From Pokkaliibacter sp. MBI-7 (lineage in GTDB: Bacteria; Pseudomonadota; Gammaproteobacteria; Pseudomonadales; Balneatricaceae): DNA of 64,000 nt. The translations under genes and the position numbers were made by a program. Each line of letters starts with the position of its first letter. Position 1 is the stretch's first letter. The notes beneath the pieces are model-generated. The model ran no database searches, was not told the DNA's origin, and saw nothing but the letters and a program-made list of their open reading frames with translations. Below are positions 34,234 to 43,715 of this stretch, in pieces. The stretch is taken from assembly GCF_029846635.1 (NCBI RefSeq), contig NZ_JARVTG010000002.1:496001-560000 (forward strand). The letters run 5' to 3'.

Positions 34234-36849
34234 ATGTTGAATACCGAAGGCTTCGGTTCATTGTGGAATGTCTGGGCAGACGGGCTCTGCTACGGCGTGG
34301 ATGCGATCCAGCGCTCAGTGCTGTTCACCGATGTGCTGCGCCAGCGCGGAGAGCGCTATCACCAGCACATGGCCATGCGTGTACCTCACGTACTCAGCTT
34401 CGACGCTGATCTGGTCGCGGACGGGCGTGAGCTGCCTGATCCGGCAGCCTATGGTCTGGCGGTGATTGTGCCTCCCGAAGGTATCGAAGTGGACATGCGC
34501 AAGCGCCCCTTTGTGGTGGTGGATCCCCGCGCGGGTAACAGCCCCGGTATTGGTGGCTTCAAGTCTGACAGTGAAATTGGCGTGGCGTTGCGCTCCGGGC
34601 ATCCCTGCTACTTTATCGGCTTTCTGACCTACCCACTGGAAGGCCAGACCATCGAGGCGGTGATCCGCGCTCATCATCATTTTCTGGAAGTGGTGCGGGC
34701 ACGCCATCCTGAAGCCGAAGGCAAACCCGTGGTAGTGGGTAACTGTCAGGCTGGCTGGCAGGTCATGATTGCTGCTGCGCTGCGGCCTGAGCTGTTCGGG
34801 CCACTGATTATCGCTGGTACGCCGCTGTCATACTGGGCGGGTGTGCGGGGGCAGAATCCTATGCGCTATTCTGGTGGACTGCTGGGTGGCTCCTGGATGA
34901 CTGCGCTGACCAGTGATCTGGGCAAAGGGGTCTTTGATGGCGCCTGGCTGGTACAGAATTTTGAGAGTCTGAACCCGGCCAATACGCTGTGGACCAAGCA
35001 GTATCATCTCTACTCCAATATTGATACCGAACCAGCCCGTTATCTGGAGTTTGAAAAGTGGTGGGGTGGTCACGTCTACCTTAACGGCGGCGAAATGCAG
35101 TACATCGTCGACAACCTGTTTATCGGCAACCGCCTGACCGCTAATCAGATGATCATGGCCGATGGCGCGCGGGTTGATCTGCGCAATATTCGTTCACCCA
35201 TTATCGTGTTCTGCTCCAGGGGCGATAACATCAGCCCACCCCAGCAGGCGCTGGGCTGGATTTCCGATCTGTACGACAGCGATACCGATGTGCAGGCCCG
35301 TGGCCAGACCATCATTTACACCATTCACGACAGCATTGGCCATCTGGGTATTTTTGTTTCCGGCAAGATTGCCCGCAAAGAGCACAACGAGTTCGCATCC
35401 AATATCGACTTTATCGATGTCATGCCGCCGGGCTTATATGAAGCCATCATTACGCCCAAGGCGGCGGATGCCACGAATGCCGAACTGGCACATGGTGACT
35501 ACATTCTGGAGTTCGCCGGTCGGGGCATGGATGACATCCGGGCGGTGGTGCAGGAGCGTGAGGACGACAACCGGCGTTTTGCAGCGGTAGACCGCCTGTC
35601 ACAGATCAACCTCGGTTTGTATCGCCAGTTCATGCAGCCCTGGGTCAGAGCCATCAGCAATGATGTGTCGGCTACTGTCATGCACCGCTTGCACCCTTTA
35701 CGGGTCAGCTACGAGATGTTCTCGGAGATTAACCCGTGGATGACCCCTGTACGCTGGATGGCATCCTTTATTGATGGCAACCGGCTTGCCACCACGGAAG
35801 ACAACATCTTCACCCAGATCGAGCGTCAGATGTCTGGCTGGCTGGAGTCGGCACTGGACCGCTATCGGGATAACCGTGACATGCTGGAAGAGCAAATATT
35901 CCTCGGCTTCTACGGCTCGCCTTTGCTGCAGGCCATGCTGGGCCTGAGTGCCAATGACGCTGATGTGCGCCCCCATCCCGGTGCGGACCCTGAGTTCCGG
36001 GCTTATCTCGATTTCCACCATAAGACCTTGCGTCAGCACATGACTATCGGTGGCATCCGCGAAGCCATGACGCGCTCGCTGATCTATGTGGCACTGGCAA
36101 CACGAGTCACCGACGAGCGCAGTTTCCATGTGCTGCAGCAGTTCCGCGAGGCTCACGCCGAGCGCCTGTCATTGCATGATTTCAAAGCCTTGCTGCGTGA
36201 CCAGTTCCTGATGCTGCGACTGGACGAGCCGCTGGCCGTGGCTTCCATTCCCTCGCTGTTACAGGGCGTCCCGGCTGCCACTATCGAAGAAACGCTGGCA
36301 CTGGTGCATTCCACGCTGACGGCCCCTGGCCCTCTGTCAGCAGAGGCGCAGGTGCGTTACGACGAAATCGTTGCCCTGTTCAAGGCGGTGATCAGTGAGC
36401 AGGTGGCCAGGGAAGAGGCAGAGGCCAAGGCAACAGTTGCGAAAGCCGAACCAGTGATCAATGGCAAGTCCAAGCCGGTTCTTGAGCGTAGCGATGCCGT
36501 GCTGGCGGAAAGTCAGCACGCCGTGGTTGAGGTCAAGGCGGATGATGCGGTGGCGACCGTCAGTGGTGACAGTGTTGCTGCCGAGCAGGAACAGGCCGGC
36601 GTCGCTGCAGAGGTGATCGCGCAGCCTGTCCAGACGAGCGCTGCACCTGCACCTCGCCGCGCCAGCGCTACACGCAAGCCCACCAGTGCTGCCAAAACAA
36701 CGGCCACCAGCAACACTAAAACCACCGCAGCCAGAAAGGCACCTGTTGCCAGCAAGGCGTCGACGACGGGAAGCCGTCGCAAGCCCGCATCGACGGTTGC
36801 TAAAACACCCGCTGCAAATGCTGGAAAAAGTGAAGAAAGCGGCAGCTGA
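34234..36849 (+). CDS. DUF3141 protein, PHA-synthase-like, with histone-H1-like tail
   Basis: 871-aa protein of the DUF3141 family, related to poly(3-hydroxyalkanoate) synthases and the alpha/beta hydrolase fold. VVVDPRAGNSPGIGGFKSDS and the nucleophile-elbow-like GNCQAGWQVMI (a Cys where lipases have Ser, as in PhaC) support this; VFCSRGDNISPP and HDSIGHLGIFVSG would supply the Asp and His. After about residue 710 the chain becomes Ala/Lys/Thr/Pro-rich with repeated TAxK/KTTA units, like histone H1 or PhaF/PhaM tails that bind DNA or granules. ATG 34234 has CAGGAG six bases upstream; ATG 34204 is the alternative. Polymerase activity is unproven. Confidence 0.82.
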   Translation: MLNTEGFGSLWNVWADGLCYGVDAIQRSVLFTDVLRQRGERYHQHMAMRVPHVLSFDADLVADGRELPDPAAYGLAVIVPPEGIEVDMRKRPFVVVDPRAGNSPGIGGFKSDSEIGVALRSGHPCYFIGFLTYPLEGQTIEAVIRAHHHFLEVVRARHPEAEGKPVVVGNCQAGWQVMIAAALRPELFGPLIIAGTPLSYWAGVRGQNPMRYSGGLLGGSWMTALTSDLGKGVFDGAWLVQNFESLNPANTLWTKQYHLYSNIDTEPARYLEFEKWWGGHVYLNGGEMQYIVDNLFIGNRLTANQMIMADGARVDLRNIRSPIIVFCSRGDNISPPQQALGWISDLYDSDTDVQARGQTIIYTIHDSIGHLGIFVSGKIARKEHNEFASNIDFIDVMPPGLYEAIITPKAADATNAELAHGDYILEFAGRGMDDIRAVVQEREDDNRRFAAVDRLSQINLGLYRQFMQPWVRAISNDVSATVMHRLHPLRVSYEMFSEINPWMTPVRWMASFIDGNRLATTEDNIFTQIERQMSGWLESALDRYRDNRDMLEEQIFLGFYGSPLLQAMLGLSANDADVRPHPGADPEFRAYLDFHHKTLRQHMTIGGIREAMTRSLIYVALATRVTDERSFHVLQQFREAHAERLSLHDFKALLRDQFLMLRLDEPLAVASIPSLLQGVPAATIEETLALVHSTLTAPGPLSAEAQVRYDEIVALFKAVISEQVAREEAEAKATVAKAEPVINGKSKPVLERSDAVLAESQHAVVEVKADDAVATVSGDSVAAEQEQAGVAAEVIAQPVQTSAAPAPRRASATRKPTSAAKTTATSNTKTTAARKAPVASKASTTGSRRKPASTVAKTPAANAGKSEESGS

Positions 36850-36925
36850 CAGGCAAGGGGCTTTGACTCTGATCGTGATCAACGCCATAAGTGCATGATA
36901 AGTTTCAGGCACTCGGGTTAACGAT

Positions 36926-38239
36926 ATGGCTCAGGACAGGGATGTCATTGCATCCAAATGGATGTTCTATCTGCGGGAAGTGGCACATCGTATGTGGTTC
37001 CGCGCCAGTCTCTACTGCGCGCTGGCCATTGGTACGGTGTTGATCAGTCCGCTGGCTAACAGCTGGGTGCCGGGGCACTGGGCGACTGTGCTCGGTGCCT
37101 CCTCCATCGACAGCATTCTCAATATTCTCGCTTCCAGCATGCTGGCGGTGACCACCTTTTCCCTGACCACGGTGGTATCTGCCTTTGCTACCGCCTCGTC
37201 GAGTACCACACCCAGAGCGACCAAACTGCTAATTGAAAACGCCGACGTACACAGTGCGCTGGCGACCTTTCTGGGCGCCTTTCTGTACGCCATCGTCGGT
37301 ATTGTGGCGCTCAGCACACATATCTACGCCGATGGCGGGCGGGTAGTACTGTTTGGTGTCACGGTGCTGGTGATTGTGCTGATCACGGTGACCCTGCTGC
37401 GCTGGATCGATCAGATATCGCACCTTGGCCGGGTAGGGGAGACCGTCAATCTGGTTGAGTCCACCACCCGTGAGTCGCTGATCCGACGGGCACGTCAGCC
37501 CTATCTGGGTGGTCAGCCCTATGAGCAGAGCCCGGTGGCCGGTACCCACATCAATACCCTGCTGGTGGGCTATGTGCAGTACGTCGACATGGGTAAATTG
37601 CAGGCACTGGCTGAGCAGTACCAGTGCCGTATCCATCTGGAAAGCCAGCCCGGTGAGTTTCTGGTGCCCGGCCAGCCGCTGGTCAGTGTCGATACGACTC
37701 CCGCTGAAGCACTCTGTCAGGCGGTACGTGCAGCCATCGTGACTGGCGATGCCCGCACCTATCATCAGGATCCGCGCCTCGGGTTGATAGTGCTTAACGA
37801 GATTGCGATCCGGGCGCTATCACCTGCTATCAATGACCCGGGCACGGCCATTGACGTCATCGGAACCTGTGTGCGGTTGTTGCACACCTGGGCAGAAGAG
37901 CGACAGCGGGCGATGACGGTCGTGGATATGCAGGAGCAGAACCAGCCGCGAGGCTATCAGCCGGAATATGATCGCATTTATGTGCGGGCACTGGCGGAAG
38001 AAGACTTTTTCCGAGATGTGTTTGTACCGATTTCCCGCGATGGCGCTGCCTTCGTGGAGGTCGGGATCTGGCTGCAAAAGGCTCTTTATGGATTACAAGG
38101 CTGTGGCTTCGTGCCTTTCCACGGGCTGGCGCTGGCGTTTGCCGAGCAGGCGCTGGCACGTTGCCAGCATGCCATGTCTGCTGAACAGGATATTGCGGCT
38201 GTCACCGAGCACTTCCGTAAACTGAAATTGGATCGCTGA
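36926..38239 (+). CDS. DUF2254 membrane protein
   Basis: 437-aa predicted inner-membrane protein of the DUF2254 family, function unknown. Four hydrophobic segments fill the N-terminal half (around 25-45, 65-90, 110-130 and 135-155). FATASSSTTPRATKLL lies between segments 2 and 3. The C-terminal half is soluble, with LSPAINDPGTAID, a conserved family block. It begins 76 bp after the DUF3141 gene on the same strand and could be cotranscribed. Confidence 0.82.
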   Translation: MAQDRDVIASKWMFYLREVAHRMWFRASLYCALAIGTVLISPLANSWVPGHWATVLGASSIDSILNILASSMLAVTTFSLTTVVSAFATASSSTTPRATKLLIENADVHSALATFLGAFLYAIVGIVALSTHIYADGGRVVLFGVTVLVIVLITVTLLRWIDQISHLGRVGETVNLVESTTRESLIRRARQPYLGGQPYEQSPVAGTHINTLLVGYVQYVDMGKLQALAEQYQCRIHLESQPGEFLVPGQPLVSVDTTPAEALCQAVRAAIVTGDARTYHQDPRLGLIVLNEIAIRALSPAINDPGTAIDVIGTCVRLLHTWAEERQRAMTVVDMQEQNQPRGYQPEYDRIYVRALAEEDFFRDVFVPISRDGAAFVEVGIWLQKALYGLQGCGFVPFHGLALAFAEQALARCQHAMSAEQDIAAVTEHFRKLKLDR

Positions 38240-38289
38240 CGATGCAGGGGCCCAGCTGCCGAACACGTGAGCAGGCGCCAAGCCGCCGC

Positions 38290-38937
38290 TCACTCTCTGG
38301 CTGCCAGTGGATCAAGCATTCCGGTGGCGATGACCATGGCGACCAGTTCAGGCAGGCTGTCCGCAGCGAGCTTTTTCATTACCCGGGCGCGGTACAGGTC
38401 GACGGTTTTGACGCTGATATCCAGTTGCTCGGCGATTTCTCGGTTACTGAACCCTTTAGCCAGTGGCAGCAGCAGATCACTCTCACGCGGTGTCATGTCC
38501 GCCAGACGTGCCTGAATACTGGCGAGCTGCTGCCGCCGTTGCCACTGGGCGGCGTGGCTTTGTAATGCCTGCTGCACGCTGTCGAGCAACAGCTGTTCAT
38601 TGATGGGCTTTTCCAGAAAGTCACAGGCGCCCGCCTTGAAAGCACGCACTGCCAGCGGCACGTCGGCATGGCCGCTGATAAAGATGACCGGCAGTTGCAC
38701 CTGCCGTTGGCGCATGGCCTCCAGCACGTTGAGACCGCCCATGCCGGGCATACGAATATCCAGCAATACGCAGGCGTTGATGCTGGCGTCGCACTGCTCC
38801 AGAAAGCTTTGCCCGCTGGTAAAGGGGCGCGTTTCAATCCCCACTGAGTCGAGCAGCCAGACCAGTGAGTCGAGCATGCCCTGATCATCATCCACCACGT
38901 AAACGATCTGTGGTGTGGTTGTAGTGCTCATCGTCAC
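38290..38937 (-). CDS. FixJ/TodT-type LuxR response regulator
   Basis: 215-aa response regulator. The receiver shows VYVVDDDQGMLDSLVWLL, the phospho-acceptor Asp in CVLLDIRMPGMGGL, SGHADVPLAVRAFKAGA and FLEKP, which are signatures of the FixJ subgroup. The LuxR HTH is MTPRESDLLLPLAKGFSNRE then LDISVKTVDLYRARVMKK. The GTG start at 38937 has GGAG five bases upstream; ATG 38931 is an alternative. It is encoded 36 bp after the sensor kinase gene, its evident partner. Confidence 0.9.
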   Translation of the reverse strand: MTMSTTTTPQIVYVVDDDQGMLDSLVWLLDSVGIETRPFTSGQSFLEQCDASINACVLLDIRMPGMGGLNVLEAMRQRQVQLPVIFISGHADVPLAVRAFKAGACDFLEKPINEQLLLDSVQQALQSHAAQWQRRQQLASIQARLADMTPRESDLLLPLAKGFSNREIAEQLDISVKTVDLYRARVMKKLAADSLPELVAMVIATGMLDPLAARE

Positions 38938-38973
38938 TTTGGCTCCCAGGTTGTCAGTTCAACAGAAGGTATA

Positions 38974-40800
38974 TCACGGCTTGTCTGTGAAGGTATTGTC
39001 GGCGTGAATGGCGGGCAGGCGGCATTCGAACACTAACCCGTCAGGGTGAGTCTGCGCCTCCAGTGTGCCACCGAAACCTTCCACCAGTGTTCGGCTGATG
39101 GACAGGCCAAGGCCAAGGCCATCGGCCTTACTGGTAAAGAATGGGGTGAAGATCTGTGCCAGACGTTCCTCGCTGAGTCCGGGGCCGTGATCAATGACCT
39201 GTACACAGACCCAGTTTTCCTGACAGCGATAGCTGCGCACGGTGACGTGAGAACCGTTGTGGCCATGGCGTTCGCGATTGGCATCGATGGCGTTGCGCAG
39301 CAGATTGATTAGTACCTGCTCCAGCAGCACCGGATCGACAAAGATGTCAGGCAGGGCGGTCTGAAGCTCTGTCAGCAGCTGCACCTGTTTTTCGTTGGCA
39401 TCCCACTGACACAGCATCAGGGCATGGCTGATCACGCCGTTGGCATCCAGCTTTTGCAGGCGAGGCTGCCCTTTGCGCAGGAAAGCCCGCAGACGCTTGA
39501 TGACCTCCGCAGCATGGTTGGCATGAAGGGTAATGCGGGTCAGGCCCTCTGCCACCTTCTCATGCACCTGATCCTGCTGCGGCAGACGTTTCAGATAGCG
39601 CAGGCTGGCTCCGGCGTAATTAACCACGGCAGCGAGTGGCTGGTTCATCTCATGGGCAATACCCGATGCCAGCTCCCCCATGGTGGTCAGGCGGCTGGCA
39701 TGGGCCAGTTCTTCCTGATGGCGGCGCAGCTGGCTCTCGCGCAGCTCACGCTCCGTCATATCGCGTGCTACCAGCGAAAAGTAGCGCACGCCGTCCGCTG
39801 CCGTATGGGCCAGCAGCACCAGTGAGACTGGCAACGCCTGACGATGACGTGGGTGCAGATACATGTCGGTACGCCACACACCCTGCTCACGTGCCGTCAG
39901 CAACCCCTCCAGCAGGCGCTGGCGGCTGGCGTCATCGAGCAGACTGGCGAGCGTCGGGAGTGTCAGTGTGCTGTCGGTTTTCTGCTGCCCGGCCGGTGCC
40001 GGCGGCGCGTCTGCACACAGCGCCCGTCGTGCCGCCTGATTGATATAAGTTGGCTTGCCGCTGCTGTCGAGGAACAGGACCAGGTCGGTGGTGGCCTCGA
40101 TAACGTCGGCCAGACGATGCCTTATCTCTTCCGCTTTGACGCGGGCAGTGACATCACGGCTGACGCTGACCACTTCGATGACCTCACCGGAGTATGCATC
40201 ACGGATGGCGTGGCTGGCGGTTTCAAACCACAGGTAGTGCCCCTGACGATGCCCGATGCGATAGGTCATGGTATGCCGCCCGCTGATCTCCAGCTCTTCG
40301 CGTGCAGTGAACAGCCGGTGCCGGTCTTCGGGATGAAGTAAGTGTTTGGTTTGCATGCCACGCAGCTGTTCAGGCCAATAGCCAAGCAGCGTCCATGCAG
40401 CGGGCGATGCATCGAGGAAGGTGCCATCCGGAGAGTGGTGCGAAATCATGTCACTGGTGTTTTCAGTGATCAGGCGATAGAGCCTGCTTGCCTCAGCGGC
40501 TTCTTTTACGCTGCGTCGCTCATGGGTGGCATCACGTCCGCGCAGCAGTACCTGCTGGCTGACACGTTCAGGAATAAAACTCCACAGCAAAATGCGTTCA
40601 CCGACCTGATGCTCAACGTCCTCAATTGCCCGTTGCTGACGCAGACTGGCGCTGACCAGTGCTGCCACATTGAAGGGCAGCAGCTGTATGAGGGGGACCT
40701 GCAGTTCACCGAGCAGATGCTGCAACGCCTGATTGCTTTGCAGGGGATGGGCGCTGGCATCAAGCACAGCACCGGGCTGAGGGTCGTTGTATAGCAGCAT
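38974..40800 (-). CDS. PAS-domain sensor histidine kinase, FixL-like
   Basis: 608-aa kinase without obvious membrane segments, so probably cytoplasmic. An N-terminal PAS-like segment is followed by two recognisable PAS/PAC units (ITENTSDMISHHSPDGTFLD; VIEATTDLVLFLDSSGKPTYI), then the phosphorylation box ELASGIAHEMNQPLAAV, the N box LINLLRNAIDA, the G box DHGPGL and GLGLGLSISRTLVE. This H-box type goes with FixJ-family regulators. No heme-binding His could be confirmed. It diverges from the acyl-CoA ligase gene, suggesting control of the oxidation cluster. Confidence 0.9.
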   Translation of the reverse strand: MLLYNDPQPGAVLDASAHPLQSNQALQHLLGELQVPLIQLLPFNVAALVSASLRQQRAIEDVEHQVGERILLWSFIPERVSQQVLLRGRDATHERRSVKEAAEASRLYRLITENTSDMISHHSPDGTFLDASPAAWTLLGYWPEQLRGMQTKHLLHPEDRHRLFTAREELEISGRHTMTYRIGHRQGHYLWFETASHAIRDAYSGEVIEVVSVSRDVTARVKAEEIRHRLADVIEATTDLVLFLDSSGKPTYINQAARRALCADAPPAPAGQQKTDSTLTLPTLASLLDDASRQRLLEGLLTAREQGVWRTDMYLHPRHRQALPVSLVLLAHTAADGVRYFSLVARDMTERELRESQLRRHQEELAHASRLTTMGELASGIAHEMNQPLAAVVNYAGASLRYLKRLPQQDQVHEKVAEGLTRITLHANHAAEVIKRLRAFLRKGQPRLQKLDANGVISHALMLCQWDANEKQVQLLTELQTALPDIFVDPVLLEQVLINLLRNAIDANRERHGHNGSHVTVRSYRCQENWVCVQVIDHGPGLSEERLAQIFTPFFTSKADGLGLGLSISRTLVEGFGGTLEAQTHPDGLVFECRLPAIHADNTFTDKP

Positions 40801-40857
40801 AGAAGGGTGGCTTCCGGAGTGATGCTGAGCGTAGTGACAGGATTTTAGTCCAGTACG

Positions 40858-40895
40858 GTATTTTTATATAGTAAAAATACTATACCACTATAGTG
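40858..40895. promoter_or_regulatory. Double palindrome between the sensor kinase and CoA-ligase genes
   Basis: GTATTTTTA (40858-40866) pairs exactly with TAAAAATAC (40872-40880) across 5 nt, and CACTATAGTG (40886-40895) is a perfect 10-bp palindrome. They sit in an AT-rich stretch in the middle of the 247-bp divergent gap. Such paired dyads are good operator candidates, for the adjacent FixJ-type regulator or another factor. Confidence 0.55.
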
Positions 40896-41047
40896 ATAAT
40901 TGTATTTTCGTTGATGATTGCCTATAAAAGACAGCAGCCAACAGGAGTGCAGTGCGCCAGCCCGATCAGGAGTGGGTGCTAAGTGCCCCTGTGTTGCGGT
41001 AGTCACAGCCACGCAGTGCATAACAACAACAGCTAGCGGAAACAGCC

Positions 41048-42700
41048 ATGACCTCCATCTACGATCAGCATCTGGAGCAGCACACCACCAACCATGTGCC
41101 GTTGTCTCCTCTGGGTTTTATTGAGCGCACCACCAGTGTCTACCCGCACCGGCCCGCCATGATTCACGGCAGTCAGCATTTCACCTGGCAGCAAACCTAT
41201 CAGCGCTGCCGTCGTCTCGCTTCTGCCCTGCAGGGCAGGGGAATCGGCAAGGGGGACACCGTTGCGGTAATGCTGCCCAATATTCCGGCCATGCTCGAAG
41301 TGCACTTTGGGGTGCCCATGGTCGGTGCCGTGCTCAATACCCTGAACATTCGCCTTGATGCCGAGAGCCTGGCGTTCATGCTGGCGCATGGTGAGGCGAA
41401 GGTGTTGATCGTTGATCGTGAATTTACCCCGGTGATAGCGCAGGCACTGGCGCTGCTCGACCAGCCGCCGCTGGTTATCGATGTTAATGACCCGGAGCTG
41501 GGTTCGGCAGAGGCCATCAGCCCGCTGGACTACGAGGCTTTTCTGGCCGAGGGCGACCCCGAGTTTGTCTGGCGTCTGCCTGACAACGAGTGGGATGCTA
41601 TTTCGCTCAACTACACCTCAGGCACGACCGGCAATCCGAAAGGTGTCGTCTATCACCACCGTGGTGCTTACCTGAATGCACTGGGCAATACCACGGTCTG
41701 GTCCATGGGCCAGCACCCGGTCTATCTGTGGACGCTACCCATGTTCCATTGCAATGGCTGGTGCTATCCGTGGACCGTCACTGCCTGTGCTGGTACACAC
41801 GTCTTCCTGCGCAAGGTGGACCCGCAACGTATTCTGACCCTGATCCGCGAGCAGCAGGTGACCCACATGTGCGGCGCCCCCATTGTGCTCAATGCGCTGA
41901 TCAACATGCCCGAATCTGCCAAGGCGGCCATTGATCATCCGGTGCAGGCCATGACCGCGGGGGCTGCACCACCTGCCAAAGTGATTGGCTCGATCGAGGA
42001 AATGGGCATCCATGTCACCCACGTTTATGGTCTGACCGAGGTCTACGGGCCTGTTACGGTCTGTGCCTGGCACGGTGAATGGGATGATCTGCCACTGGAG
42101 CAGCGTGCCCGAATCAAGTCCCGTCAGGGGGTGCGTTACCTCACGCTGGACGGGCTGCGGGTGGCCAGCCCGGCGACCCTGCAGGATGTGCCGCGCGATG
42201 GCGAAACACTGGGCGAGATCTTCATGCGCGGTAACACCATCATGAAGGGGTATCTGAAAAATCCGGCGGCCACGGCCGAGGCCTTTGCCGGTGGCTGGTT
42301 CCATACCGGTGATCTGGCGGTATGGCATGCCGATGGTTACGTGGAAATCAAAGATCGTCTGAAGGACATCATCATTTCCGGCGGGGAGAATATCTCCACC
42401 ATCGAGCTGGAAGATACCCTCTATAAACACCCGGCGGTGCTGGAAGCGGCCGTGGTGGCGCGGCCGGATGAAAAATGGGGCGAAACACCCTGTGCTTTCA
42501 TCACGCTCAAGGCTGATCATCAGGATGTGAGTGAAAAAGACATCATCGCTTTCTGTCGCGAGCATCTGGCGCACTTCAAGGTGCCGCGCAGTGTGGTGTT
42601 TGTGCCCCTGCCCAAAACCTCCACCGGTAAGATTCAGAAGTACGTGCTGCGTGACTGGGCCAAAGATCCCAGCCAGATCAGGACGGACGAGCTGAGTTAA
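41048..42700 (+). CDS. Acyl-CoA synthetase (AMP-forming), medium-chain type
   Basis: 550-aa member of the ANL superfamily that activates a carboxylic acid to its CoA ester through an acyl-adenylate. It has the P-loop-like YTSGTTGNPKG, the A5 motif YGLTEVYGP, GWFHTGDLA, DRLKDIIISGGENIS and the catalytic Lys in PKTSTGKIQK. Length and sequence fit the FadK/AlkK/DmdB-like branch (medium-chain or 3-methylmercaptopropionate ligases). It heads a cluster of beta-oxidation genes, so a fatty or branched acid is the likely substrate. Confidence 0.87.
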   Translation: MTSIYDQHLEQHTTNHVPLSPLGFIERTTSVYPHRPAMIHGSQHFTWQQTYQRCRRLASALQGRGIGKGDTVAVMLPNIPAMLEVHFGVPMVGAVLNTLNIRLDAESLAFMLAHGEAKVLIVDREFTPVIAQALALLDQPPLVIDVNDPELGSAEAISPLDYEAFLAEGDPEFVWRLPDNEWDAISLNYTSGTTGNPKGVVYHHRGAYLNALGNTTVWSMGQHPVYLWTLPMFHCNGWCYPWTVTACAGTHVFLRKVDPQRILTLIREQQVTHMCGAPIVLNALINMPESAKAAIDHPVQAMTAGAAPPAKVIGSIEEMGIHVTHVYGLTEVYGPVTVCAWHGEWDDLPLEQRARIKSRQGVRYLTLDGLRVASPATLQDVPRDGETLGEIFMRGNTIMKGYLKNPAATAEAFAGGWFHTGDLAVWHADGYVEIKDRLKDIIISGGENISTIELEDTLYKHPAVLEAAVVARPDEKWGETPCAFITLKADHQDVSEKDIIAFCREHLAHFKVPRSVVFVPLPKTSTGKIQKYVLRDWAKDPSQIRTDELS

Positions 42701-42845
42701 TTCTCCGGACAGACAGGGAGCAGGTGCAACGGTCATCAGCCGGTCAAGCGGTTGTGTTTACCTCTGAGAGGGGTATAACTGAGCTGTTTATGCCGCAGGG
42801 CAGCAACATCGTCCCCGGCAGGAAAGCACAAGCGAGGACCGGCGA

Positions 42846-43715
42846 ATGAGCAACGACAAGGTAGGTGCTGAGTTGAAAATTGGAATCGTAGGCGCAGGGC
42901 AGATGGGCGGTGGTATCGCTCAGGTAGCAGCCACCTCTGGCTTTTCGGTGGTGCTGGCCGACATCAGTCTGGATACGGCGCAAAAAGGGCTGGCAGCGAT
43001 CCAGAAGCGGCTGGACTCACAGGTCAGCCGCGGCAAGCTGCAGGCTGACGACGCGGCTGCCATCAGTCAGCGTATCAGCGCAGTGGGTGAGCTGGAGCAA
43101 CTGGCTGACTGCCAGCTGGTGATTGAAGCGGCCAGTGAGCGGGTAGATCTCAAGCTGGATCTGTTCCGCAAACTGGACGGTATCTGCCATGCGGATGCCA
43201 TTCTGGCTTCCAACACCAGCTCCATCAGCATCACTACTATTGCTGCCGTCACCCGGCGTCCGCAGCAGGTCATCGGCATGCACTTCTTCAACCCGGTACC
43301 GGCCATGAAACTGGTTGAGGTGATCGGCGGGCTGGCTACCAGTGAAGAGACCTTCAGCAAGGTCATCGCGCTGGCCGAGCAGCTGGGTAAATCACCGGTC
43401 AAATGTCAGGACAAGGCAGGATTTGTGGTCAACCGTATCCTGTTGCCCATGCTGAATGAGGCCTGCTTCGTGCTGGAAGAGGGCGTGGCCAGTGCCAGCG
43501 ATATCGATACGGCCATGACGCTGGGCTGTGCGCATCCCATGGGGCCGCTGACGCTGGCCGACTTCATCGGTCTGGATACCTGTCTGGCCATCATGGAAGT
43601 GCTGCACCGTGATCTGGGTGACGACAAATACCGGCCCGCGCCCTTGCTGCGCAAATACGTAGCAGCAGGCTGGCTCGGCAAAAAATCAGGAAGAGGGTTC
43701 TTCAGCTATGAATGA
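42846..43715 (+). CDS. 3-hydroxyacyl-CoA (3-hydroxybutyryl-CoA) dehydrogenase
   Basis: 289-aa NAD-dependent dehydrogenase of the PaaH/HbdA type. The Rossmann motif is [23 protein letters not shown] and [16 protein letters not shown] carry the catalytic His/Asn region; [14 protein letters not shown] is the dimer domain. It oxidises L-3-hydroxyacyl-CoA to 3-ketoacyl-CoA. GAGGA lies six bases before ATG 42846. It overlaps the hydratase gene by 8 bp. Confidence 0.92.
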   Translation: MSNDKVGAELKIGIVGAGQMGGGIAQVAATSGFSVVLADISLDTAQKGLAAIQKRLDSQVSRGKLQADDAAAISQRISAVGELEQLADCQLVIEAASERVDLKLDLFRKLDGICHADAILASNTSSISITTIAAVTRRPQQVIGMHFFNPVPAMKLVEVIGGLATSEETFSKVIALAEQLGKSPVKCQDKAGFVVNRILLPMLNEACFVLEEGVASASDIDTAMTLGCAHPMGPLTLADFIGLDTCLAIMEVLHRDLGDDKYRPAPLLRKYVAAGWLGKKSGRGFFSYE

